Source: Pezizomycotina sp. ARF18
Lineage: Eukaryota > Ascomycota
Assembly (NCBI GenBank): GCA_002224055.1
Contig: AZLU01000382.1
Span: forward strand, 1-23,554
Length of the DNA: 23,554 nucleotides
Reading direction: 5' to 3'
Under the pieces are notes generated by a model, which was not told the DNA's origin, ran no database searches, and saw only the letters and a program-made list of their open reading frames with translations. A program made the translations under genes and the position numbers. Shown here piece by piece: positions 1-10,292 of this stretch (within the stretch, counting starts at the first letter, position 1; the number at the start of each line of letters is the position of its first letter).

Positions 1-1891
1 GCCCAACGATGGCATCGTGTTTCATACTATATCAGATGTGCAAAGTTGAGCAGATGATCGCTTATGTGTCAAAATTACTATTAATAAACCAGGGTCATCG
101 GTATCCTTACTTTGACATTGACAAGCATCCTGTCAATTTTGGTGATACCGAGCCAATGCAAAATCTGTTGTGGAGGGAGGAGCAAAAAGGTTAGCGATGT
201 TTTGAGCCACATTTCGGGTTTAAAGTAAAACGAGTCCCGGAAGTAGCTTACGTCTGGCATGAGGGCTTGAAACCGATATCCTAGTTCACCTTCGTTAGTA
301 TGTCGCTTCTGTTCCGTATTTGTGGGGGGTCTCTGATTCTCAAACCTAACGCCTGTAAGAATCGTCAGCAATATGAAAGCACACAGTGAATTAGTATAAG
401 CTTTGTGACACCTACCTGCAATAATCCTCGGTCCTCTGGAAATATTCGCTGCTTTGTCCGTTCCGCGTTTTTCGTGCGTTGTAAACAAGGTACTTGGTGA
501 CTTCGCCGAGAGCTCTGCCTTCTTTCCTGAGTAAATGACGACACAACTACCACCGTTTGAGCTTCCTTCACGGCTTCCTCGACACCGAAGATCAGTAGGG
601 TCGGCACGTGCAGATTATCAGAGCCAAAAACGTCAGAGCCGTTGCATTCGTCATGGATACGGAGAGCTAGTTTACGTTTGGGTCCGACATCTTCGCCGGG
701 TCACCAAAAGCAGTATACCGTCAGGCCACCAATGGGTGGCAAGAAGACTTTTATGTCGGGCCTGGTGATGAGCTCGGGAATGAACCACCGGTTTCCTCGA
801 ACAAAGCACGGCGGAGAGTTCCCTCGTCTAGAAATTCAAAGGGAGAAATAGGGAAGAAAAAAGAAAAAAGGAAAGGAAAAAAGATGTTAGTAATGTTAAT
901 CTTCATTCTTGTAACACGCGGGCGATAGTTAAGATGTCCGGCACGCACCGATCCCAAAACGTTCCGCAACGCCTGGAAGATACCAGACCGGCTCAACGGC
1001 AAACTTCGTCACGGCAAGTTCGCCAAACTCATTTATGCAGATCTTGCCGTCTACTTTTAGGCGACCCTGCTTAACGCTCTGCTCTAGGTCGGGCAAGCGC
1101 ATGTGGGCTTCGTGATTGCGATCGTCGTTTGATCTCAATGTTCTCTCATCTATTTGTTTCTTGAAGAGCCACGGAGCAAGATGACCGAATGGATCCATCG
1201 CGACAATCTTCTTTGGATCAGCCCATTGCGGGAAAGGGCCAATCTCGGCGTAGGCTCTGCATTCTTGTAACTGGGCTTGTGGTCGTGCTTAAGCTCTTGT
1301 ATGGCGATCGCTAGAGCGTGGTAGATACTGTAACTTCCTCCATGAGCTCCAATAGCTATAGTACGATGCAAACAAAATAAAGGTATCAGTACAGATTTAT
1401 GACAGCATATATATATATTCTTCTGGTCTCTTGTCTAGATTTCTCGTGAGGTATGCCGGAAGATATATACGTACCATTCCTACGCCTGACAGTCGAAGGG
1501 GACCGCGAAACGACAACAGGGCCTCTCTTATTCGGATCGCCCTCGCCCACTTCAGACCTACGGGGTCAATACCGGATTGCGCGGGATACGTCGTGAGAAT
1601 GATCCTAGAGCTGTAAACGGACCCTTTCCTCTCCTTAGGACCATTCTCCTGGGGAACGGCCTCGGTTGACGCTGTTCTACGGGTTCGACCCCGTACGACG
1701 TTTTGAAAATAGGCGGAACAAGAGTCAGATCCATCATCGCGGAGCGCCTGCTTTGGTATAGCGTTGAACCGTTCTGGTATCTGAAGCTTATCTACCCGGC
1801 TGCCCAGCTCGGAAACAGTGTTCGAGAGGGTTTGCTGGCCAGCCTGTAGCTTAGATAAAGCATCCAGGATCTGCTGTAGGTCGGAAGACAT
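1..1891 (-). CDS. URC1: URC1-type uracil catabolism protein (GTP cyclohydrolase II-like), 3' end cut off by window edge
   Basis: This is a RibA/GTP-cyclohydrolase-II-like protein of the fungal URC pathway, which uses uracil as nitrogen source; the family acts on a uridine-nucleotide-derived intermediate and its exact reaction is not settled. Six exons are visible: 1475-1891, 949-1355, 416-827, 252-280, 111-164 and 1-26, with introns 1356-1474, 828-948, 281-415, 165-251 and 27-110. Recognisable segments, in order, are an N-terminal heptad-like helix (MSSDLQQILDALSKLQAGQQ), ILTTYPAQSGIDPVGLKW, NAIGAHGGSYSIYHALA, LAVTKFAVEPVWYLPGVAER, FLPPIGGLTVYCFGDP, a GCHII-like Cys cluster (SDICTCRPYLIFG), RFQALMPDILHWLGITKIDR and MKHDAIVG at the edge. 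The start is the ATG at 1889-1891. The frame breaks at several points: one G missing near 1540, one base near 1251, one G near 774, one extra T near 711 and one extra T in exon 111-164. About 448 residues lie inside the window. The gene is divergent from ELF1. Confidence 0.92.
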
Positions 1892-3432
1892 GGTTTCTTA
1901 AAACGTCTCCGCTGAAGATACTAAACAAGACGCAACGATTACTTTAAATTTTTTTCTCTCTTGTATTTCTGAATGAGTAATAATATCCGATTGTCCAAAA
2001 ATACTGAAAATTCTCGAATCGTCCTTTCCCCCCTCTCCAGGAGTCTAGGAGGCTCTAAATCTATACACTAACCTAAGCTAACCTGAAAAAAAAAAAGTCC
2101 GAAGTAGCTAAGCGCGATTGGTAGCTGTTCGCTGCCCAGGCAAGGATGATTATAGAGGGCGTTCTATTCAAGTGCTTCCTCCGCAGAGCTCAGAGGAAAA
2201 GAAGAAGGAGTAAATTTGTGTAAAGAGGAGCAGATGAACAGACAAAACTAAGAAATATTATTATTATGAATTATTTATGTGTGGGGTACCTTGTTATGCA
2301 AAGGGTGATCCTTACTCTCACCAATAGCAAAAGAAGCTGTGAGGCCTTCCAACGACTAATCTCGTCCAATGTCCGACGACAATCCAAAAGAAATAAAAAA
2401 AAAAAAAAAAAAAAACGAAAAGTGGCTACGAAAAGATTACTTTCTATTCTTTTATATTATTTCCTCGAAACACGCGTCTTCATCGGTCCTTATATATATA
2501 CCACGGTTACAGGTGAGGAGGCAGTTGCTTGCAATTGTCATCGTAGATTTCGGTTTCTTTTTTTTTTTTTTTTTTAAAAAAAAAAGGAAAAAAAAAAAAA
2601 CTGATATTGCTCCAATGGAAGGCGGTCGAATATTTCTAGTTTTTTTTTTTTTTGGATCCTTCCAGGCTCTCCATATACCTACCTCTCACAGAAGTTTCCA
2701 AAGCAGTTCCCTATTGAACAGGATGAGAAACAAATATCATGCCCTTTCCGCGCTTCATTACGTACTTTTAGCTACTTAAGAAGCTATATATGCTACTTTC
2801 TTTTTCTTTCTTTCTTTTTGTTTTTTCATAGGCACTTTCTTTGACCTCTTTCAACCGCTCTAGTAGCTAGCTGTATGCTTAACGCGTCTCTGAAAGCAAC
2901 AAATTGTCTTCCTCTTCACTGTGAGCAATGGTTACCAGCCAAATCTGTCCTGAAAATAACCATCATTCTGTGACACCTTAATCTCTCAAAAAGAGCAACA
3001 TCATTGGTGCTGTTTTGCTTAAGAGAAGGAAAAAGCAGTAGATCATTCTTCGATCTTCTACCCTTTTCTTTCTGCAAAAGCATCGGGCGCTCCGTTGTAT
3101 ATTTCAACCCTGCAAATAAAACAACAAAATCTGAGAAAGGCCAAAAGGTCTTTTTTCCTTCTTCGGATGTTCTCCTGAATTTCGGAACTCCCCGCTTGGC
3201 CTTTTTTCCCATCAAGGTAAAAAAAAAGCAACCATATTTTCTGCCCCTAACTTTCCAAGCAGAAAGTAAGACTCTTTTTTCTTCGTTCTTTCTTTTTTTC
3301 CGTCCTGCTTCCTCTATTTCTCAACACATCCGACAGTAGCCTTTCAACCCCCGAACGACGGAGAAGACGCAGAGATCAAATCGCACCAATTAGAACAGAA
3401 ACGAGAACGAGACCTATATCGCCTCTTCCAAT
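1892..3432. promoter_or_regulatory. Divergent intergenic region URC1/ELF1
   Basis: I see no coding gene in this 1.5 kb. It carries A21 at 2395-2415, a T18/A10/gg/A13 palindrome at 2558-2600, a T-run near 2640-2653 and CT-rich stretches at 2800-2830 and 3250-3330, the latter just upstream of the ELF1 start as is common in fungal core promoters. Several open frames here encode only poly-Lys or poly-Phe from the homopolymers. It should contain the promoters of both flanking genes; no specific factor site is recognised. Confidence 0.6.
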
Positions 3433-4155
3433 ATGGTTAGCAAATCCACTCCCCTCTCTTTCCGCGCGTTTTTGTCACGCGAATTCAAAACGGTTGTGCT
3501 TGGAAAGATGGCATATCGGCTGATGTTCCGGTTTCTTCGTCCACAAATTCGCTTAGGGAAAAGAAGAAAAGCGCTTAAATCAAAAAGGCCCCGACAGAGA
3601 AGGTACGTAAACGCTCTCCCAATATTTTGTATATTCTATACGAGCTCAGATATGGACGGCAGGACAATCTGATCGTTCCTTCTTCTACAATTTCTTTTAT
3701 TTCAATTTCGCTTCGTTGACGTGGCTTCTAAACGATCGATGATACTGATGATGATGCTGATGCTGATGTCACAAAGGACAAACCGCTTCCTACTCAATTC
3801 GCATGTCTTTTCTGCAACCATGAGCGCTCCATCACCGTAAAGATCGACAAGAAGGGCGGCGTCGGCACATTGTCGTGCAGCGTATGCGGCCAGAGATACC
3901 AGACCTCAATAAATTGTTCGTCAATTTTCGAGTTCCTACGTTTGTACCTCATAGCTAATCTAGTACTTTATCATGCTTGATCACATTAGATTTATCTGGC
4001 CCCGTCGATGTATATGCGGACTGGTAGACGCTTGCGAAATGGTACGGACAGGGAAAGCTCCAGGTGTTGGAGCCGGTGACTCGGTGTGGATATGGGCAAC
4101 CGTAGAGACGCCGGGGGGAGGGCATAATGGAGCGAAGGCGGAACAGCTTCGTTGA
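3433..4155 (+). CDS. ELF1: Transcription elongation factor Elf1 (zinc ribbon)
   Basis: Elf1 is a small nuclear zinc-ribbon protein that binds elongating RNA polymerase II and helps passage through nucleosomes. The sequence shows a basic N-terminus (GKRRKALKSK), then PLPTQFACLFCNHERSITVK and VGTLSCSVCGQRYQTSIN, giving the two CxxC pairs, then LSGPVDVYADW and VDACEM. Proposed exons are 3433-3435 (ATG only), 3557-3602, 3777-3915 and 3990-4155. The introns are 3436-3556, 3603-3776 and 3916-3989; the last joins the Tyr codon of INYLSG exactly. One A is missing near 3585 (the frame then runs KAPTEKDKPLPTQF across the splice), about one base near 3557, and one G near 4023. The start is inferred: no ATG abuts GKRRK, so an intron directly after ATG is the simplest model. 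The C-terminus after DACEM is Gly-rich and may be shifted; another frame runs to a stop near 4180. Confidence 0.88.
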
Positions 4156-4226
4156 AGACGACATGATGAAGCGAGAACGATCTTTTTGACGGATAGACAA
4201 TGCCGTCCCTTTTTTGCTCTCGCATC

Positions 4227-4258
<32 letters not shown>

Positions 4259-4497
4259 GGCAATTCATTCAGTCTCTCGTTCCTGGTGCCCTTTCTTCTT
4301 CTTGCTTTCCTTTTGCCTTCACTACATATCATGTTGGATTTACTCTCAAAGGAAATTGGTTCGCGCTATGCTTTAATATGGATATAAAATGCAATCTACA
4401 ATGAACCATCTTCAGAGATAACAGCGGGACAAGAAAGTAACGGGCTATTTTTTGTGTCACTCTCATCTTTGCGACTGCTGGGTAATATATTGCGGGT
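4156..4497. other. Convergent spacer ELF1/FUR1 with T28 run
   Basis: This is the 3' flank of both ELF1 (+) and the uracil phosphoribosyltransferase (-). It contains 28 consecutive T at 4231-4258, one of the longest homopolymers in the window. No coding signal is recognised. It probably holds both polyadenylation regions, but no clear signal can be assigned. Confidence 0.6.
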
Positions 4498-5593
<1,096 letters not shown>

Positions 5594-6357
5594 GGTTCAA
5601 TGATACTTATTTCTTTTTTGTGAGGGAAACGAAGAGCACTCGAAGGGAGATAGATATGTGGGGGTATAATAATTGGAGTTCGCTTTTTAAAGGGGTATTG
5701 GTATTTGTGTATAAGTTGTAGGAGGAAATCTATGGTGACATCAATGCAAAAGGCTAGTATGTTGGAGAATAATTGAGAATACAAAATGAGAGGAACTGAA
5801 GGAGCTTATAATCGAAGAAAGGAAGGGAAAATAAATTAAAATAAAAAATAAAAAAAAAATAGAAATAAAAATAAAAAAGAGGTAGAGGCCGTGAACTGAG
5901 AAGAGAAGGAAAAAGAAAAGAGACAGGCGAGAAAAAAAAAAAAAAAACTCCCTCGTAGCTTTTTTCTAAACTCGGTTTAGGGGAGCGGTGATATCGGTGG
6001 ATTGGTGAGACCCTAAAGAAATAAAGTAAAAAAGAGAAGGGAACCAAACAGACGTTTTTATTGAGCGGGAACAAAAGGGAAAGCCTAGTAGTCTGCTGCT
6101 GCTGCTTATACTCGGTATACAGCTAGCTAAGTTCTAAGCTACTATTAAAAGTAGACTGTAACTAGAGTCTTGTGATGATCTGAGCTGTTAGTCTTATATC
6201 CTTCATACATTTATACATTGAAACATCTAGATTTACATGATGCGGCAGAGGGAAAATACTATAATAATGAATTCTTTCTTCCCCGCAAAAGAATATATAT
6301 TATATATATACTGAAAGTGCCAAGGATTCTATCTTATTGGCTAACTGTTTGAAATTA

Positions 6358-6430
6358 CTAGTATTTTATTTTATTATTTTATTTATTTTATTTTTTAAAA
6401 ATAAAATAAAAAATAATAAAATAAAAAATA
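6358..6430. repeat. Imperfect A/T palindrome (TTTTA-type arms)
   Basis: The left arm is built of TTTTA/TTTA units and the right arm of AAAAT/AAAT units, meeting at TTTTTTAAAAA near 6397. The arms are close reverse complements over about 30 nt and could fold as a cruciform or RNA hairpin. No target-site duplication or terminal motif is visible, so I do not call it a transposon. Confidence 0.6.
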
Positions 6431-6560
6431 AACTCACCACCACAACTCCAAATTCCAAACTCCAACTCCCAAAAACCGTCCAAAACGAAAAACAACCGAA
6501 ATTCACAACACCAAACTACCCTTACTTTACAACCACAACCCTTTACAACCCACAATACAA
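6431..6560. other. G-depleted A+C block (50 C versus 3 G)
   Basis: Over 130 nt the + strand carries about 50 C but only three G (6478, 6487, 6498), and all three follow a C, so every remaining G is in a CpG. The minus strand is correspondingly G/T-rich and open for 62 codons simply because stop codons are rare in such sequence. No gene is recognised. Confidence 0.75.
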
Positions 6561-6821
6561 AAAAAAGTTTTGACATATCGTCATCTTACTCAACACCGTT
6601 AAAAAGAGCTATACAGTATAACTCTTCTCTGCGACTTAAAATAACTTTTATCGCAAAAGTTTTTACTTTGTTTTTTTTTTAACCCTATCTTCCCTATTAT
6701 TCTATTCTTCTCTTTTGGCTGGTACGTCTCTTTTATTTACGCTTCTTCGTATCATTACTGAACACACACACGCTCTCCCAATCTCCCACCCACCTTATTC
6801 TCGCCAACGTTTGCTTTCGCA

Positions 6822-9800
6822 ATGGCGACATTTCCAGAAGATGCAAAAGCGAAGCCCGGAAACCCCTGGCGACCTACGGGAAATCGAAGAGGCCGGATTC
6901 TCGGCCGCCATGAAAAACGACGAACTCGCCGACTGGGATGAATTTTCGACGAGACCAACGACGACAGCGGCTCAAACAAAGAGTCCCGCGGGTACCAAGC
7001 AAACGACTACTCTCGCCGCGCAATCACAATCTCCTCCATCTCTCCTCCAGTGAGAAGGCATCCGGTACGGCTGCATCGAAGAAAACGGCCCCTGCCGCTA
7101 CAAGAAAACCAAGGGCTCCAAGGAAAGCGACCACCACTGCCCCCAAAAAGACGACGGCGTCGAAAGCTGCTGCAGAGCAGAAGAAGCCCGTAGCTGAAGC
7201 AAACAAGCCCGTAGAGAGCACTAGTGAAGAGAAGGAGGCTAAAGACATTTTCGATGTCCCTGACTACAGCGACGAAGAGCTTCCTAAACTAAGAAGGAAG
7301 GCAGCTGCCCCGAAAAGACGATAGTCACAAAAGCGACTACCGCAAAGACAACTACGAAATCCAAGGCTACGAAAACTACCACCACTACGGCAGCGCGCAG
7401 TAAATCGAAGGCGGAACCGACATCATCTAAAGTTGGTAATAAACGGCAAGGGGAGCCAAGTCTCCGGTTGATACGGAAGCCACCCTCTGGACCGAATAAA
7501 ACGTCGGACAACCTTCAACCGAAGCTGGCGAGTCCACGTCTGATCTCAAAGACGAAAGCAATCACGCAAGTCCGGAACACGAACAGCTCGATGTAGAAAC
7601 TCCCGGGGACTTGAATGCCAAGGCTCCACGAGCCCTAGTGAATCCCAACCTGCAGCGGATCTCCATTGAATCGGGATGCACCAGTCCAAAGTAGGTAGCT
7701 TCGAAAGCACATGAAGCTAAAAGGTAGAGGCCAACCCCGTGTTCAAGTCCCCAAATCGTCATCTCTGCCAGTAGCACAGCCGGCAAAGATACTCAAAAGG
7801 AAGGAAGAAGAGGGCGCCTGTAGCGACCGCGACGGCCGCATCAAAACCTGCAAGCAAAACGAGGTGGGTCGGGAAGAGGGTTGAGCAGCTGAAGGAAAAG
7901 GACAAAGAGGAACTAGAGCCGGATCCTGAAAAAACTCAAAGAGGCGGTCGCCGACTGTTGAAGAACAAGAGATTGCTTCCCGACCAAAACTTGCCGCTAA
8001 ATCACTGAAAAAGTTCGCCGCCGCAACCGGACTCTGCGATATCAATCAGAGCGAAACCAAGCCCGTGAGAAACCTTTTGTCGCCGAAATCGCGCAAAGCC
8101 TCGCCTGGAGTTGCATCCAGCCAGGAGACTGCAGAGGCGCTATGCTCCCCGGAGGAGATTCCTCAGTCACATCGAAGAACGAAAAGCGGCTGGCTGGTGG
8201 TATGCGCCAGTCTTTGGCAAACCTTATTGATGAGCTGGAAGAAGAACCACAGGACCCGCCGAAAAAGAAGAAGAAGATGCTTGAAATGTTGCAAGCCAAC
8301 CCCAACAGCAAGCGCCACAGTTAGCTCGGAAGAAATCGTCTCCTAAAAAGGCTTCACAGGTGCCTTATAAATCGCCCTGTCGTCCCATGGGCAGAGAAAT
8401 CAAGAAGAATGTTCAAAAGACGTCGCCTCCACTTGCTCCTGTGTAAAACCTCAGTTTTCATACTCGACTCGGCCGACCAATTCATTCCAATCCGCAAAAC
8501 CGGCGTTGTTGCAACATACGGAAGACAGCGATCTTATCGTGAGGAAGAGGACGATGGCCGCGATCCTTTCCTTGTTCCCTCATGCCCCAGCCGCGTAAGG
8601 AGGCAGAGGAAGAGGAAGAAGAGGAAGATACTTTAACTAAGCTCAAAAGTGCTTTCCAACTTCGGGAAGCTGGCAGTAACAAGCGATTCCTTGATGAAAT
8701 GGAGGACTTCATCGCAGATGTCCATTCGAATGACGTTCGTCGCAAGCGCTCTGGGTAAGCTTCTCAAATCTCTGTTTCCTCTCTGCTACTTTATTATAAT
8801 TATTTCCTCGTATGCCTTCTTGGATTATTTGGGCGCTAATGCCACTTTGATTTTTTTCGGAATATAGCCTCATGGAACTGGCGCGTAAAGTCAATGATAA
8901 AACGTTTGTCAGGCGATTTGCAGCGAATAACTTTGATGAGAAACTTTTCTCTAACATAAAGAAGATGATGATGTGGTATGTGCCCTGTGTCTCCGTCTCT
9001 TTTCCCATCCTCCACAAGTTGAAACTCTGATGCTAAGTTGTTCGATGTCTTCAATTGTGTTAGATTTCTTTCCTTCTGCACTGCATACATGCTGTTGGTC
9101 TTCATGGGGCAAGATAGCACTGGCAGAATCTTCAGCAACTCATCCAGAATGGCTCCATTCCTATGCTCCAGAAAATGCTGCTCTTCCTCAGGACATTTGT
9201 GCTTTAGCGAAAGACAAGATCTTCAAATTCTCCAAGCTTACACAGTCCCTACTCAGCGACATACGCCAAGAGGTGATCATCAATAGCTATTTCGTAGACT
9301 ACAAGGCTAAAATTATCTCGCCACGCTTGGTCGCTCTGAAGCTCATTGACGAGTTTGTGGGTAAGATGCGCGAGGCCGGAATCTATAAGATGTTCTGCCG
9401 GATTCAGAAACTTAGTCGGATGACGCAAATTATGAAACCTTTCGCAGAATCAAAGAAGGCTCCAGCAGCAAGCGATTTGGTTTTCCTTGAGCTTGCGGCT
9501 TCCATCATGGAGAGGTATCTTGTGTTCAACAGGAAGCCGTTGACCAAACAGTTTTCTGCCGAGAAATAGGGATCCTCGTCAACCTGTTCGGTCTATCATG
9601 TTGTGGAACTCGGACTCTCCAGATTATGCCAGCAGGCTCAGGACGTCCAAAGCACGGTCCTGCGTCTTACTATTAACTTCGTCACGGAAAACTACGATGC
9701 CTCAACGTTATTTGTCGGTCGGAAGGCATTGTCCAAATCTTGGTTACCATTGTTGTACAAAAGTTCGATTCCCTTTCGTCCATTGCCGATGAAGATCTGG

Positions 9801-10292
9801 ATGTGAAGTCGACAATCTTATTATGTGCATGGCGATGCTTCAGAACTTTGCAAAGATCACCTACAACATCGTCGAGGTGATTGAAGAAACCCGTGTTGGT
9901 GACAAAACTGCTATCGAAGCCCTTGCAGATCTCTTCGTTGATAGGAGCACCAAAATGGCTGAGGTAAGTCTGATCTAACCACCACCATATAGACCTTTTT
10001 ATAAACCAGGCTACTAATAGTCGATGTTTACTTAAGGCGTCCACCCAACGAGAAAGTCTGGAGAATGTTCCGTAGGACATCTTTCCGTTGCTCTTGCCTA
10101 CTGGTGCAGAGATCGCAATTTACGTGCTGTCATCCGCGAAAGACCGGTAACGGTTCCCTGAAATCACTCACCGCAACTCTTGAACAATTTTACACCGCTA
10201 ATCAAGCGGTCAATGATAATAGCCGGGGAGCAGGCGAAAATTTCCTGGAAGAATTGGAGCGCCTCGTTACGGATATGCAGGTTCTCAACTAA
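6822..10292 (+). CDS. wpl1: Wapl-type cohesin release factor (Wpl1/Rad61-like)
   Basis: Wapl proteins act in the nucleus with Pds5 to release cohesin from chromatin. The N-terminus (ATG at 6822) reads MATFPEDAKAKPGNP and then, in shifted frames, TLATYGKSKRPDSRPP and DELADWDEFSTRP. About 550 residues of Lys/Thr/Ser/Pro-rich low-complexity sequence follow, typical of a disordered region. The helical Wapl domain begins near 8630: FQLREAGSNKRFLDEMEDFI, NDVRRKRSGSLMELARKV, DKTFVRRFAANNFDEKLFSN, KLTQSLLSDIRQEV, ISPRLVALKLIDEFVGKMRE and SDLVFLELAASIMERYLVFN. The C-terminal repeats read VVELGLSRLCQQAQDVQSTV, AMLQNFAKITYNIVEVIEET and ESLENVPYGHLSVALAYW, ending DMQVLN at 10292. Introns 8755-8867, 8976-9063 and 9964-10036 have good branch sites. 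Many one-base frame breaks occur, most in the disordered part where I cannot place each. The family call rests on the NDVRRKRSGSLMELARKV-type start and the overall layout; Wapl is poorly conserved, so it is less certain than the other genes. Confidence 0.75.

Larger units (their letters stand above)
5594..6821. promoter_or_regulatory. Divergent intergenic region FUR1/Wapl
   Basis: No gene is recognised in this 1.2 kb spacer. The FUR1-proximal half (5800-5950) is purine-rich on the + strand, so pyrimidine-rich on the FUR1 sense strand. The middle holds TA repeats (6292-6311) and the A/T palindrome and G-depleted block listed separately. The right end (6660-6820) is CT-rich leader sequence in front of the Wapl gene. 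Confidence 0.55.

Noticed and set aside
1681-1694. GGGTTCGACCCCGT resembling a tRNA B box
   Set aside because: It lies within the URC1 first exon and has no A box, acceptor stem or T-run around it.
2063-2084. Two CTAACCT copies resembling degenerate telomere repeat
   Set aside because: There are only two imperfect copies, not CCCTAA, in an interior gene-rich location.
2266-2779. Open frames with poly-Lys and poly-Phe
   Set aside because: They are produced by the A and T homopolymers at 2395-2415 and 2558-2600.
6388-6576. 62-codon Trp/Cys/Gly-rich minus-strand open frame
   Set aside because: It is open because the G/T-rich strand of the skewed block rarely makes stop codons; there is no splice or start support.
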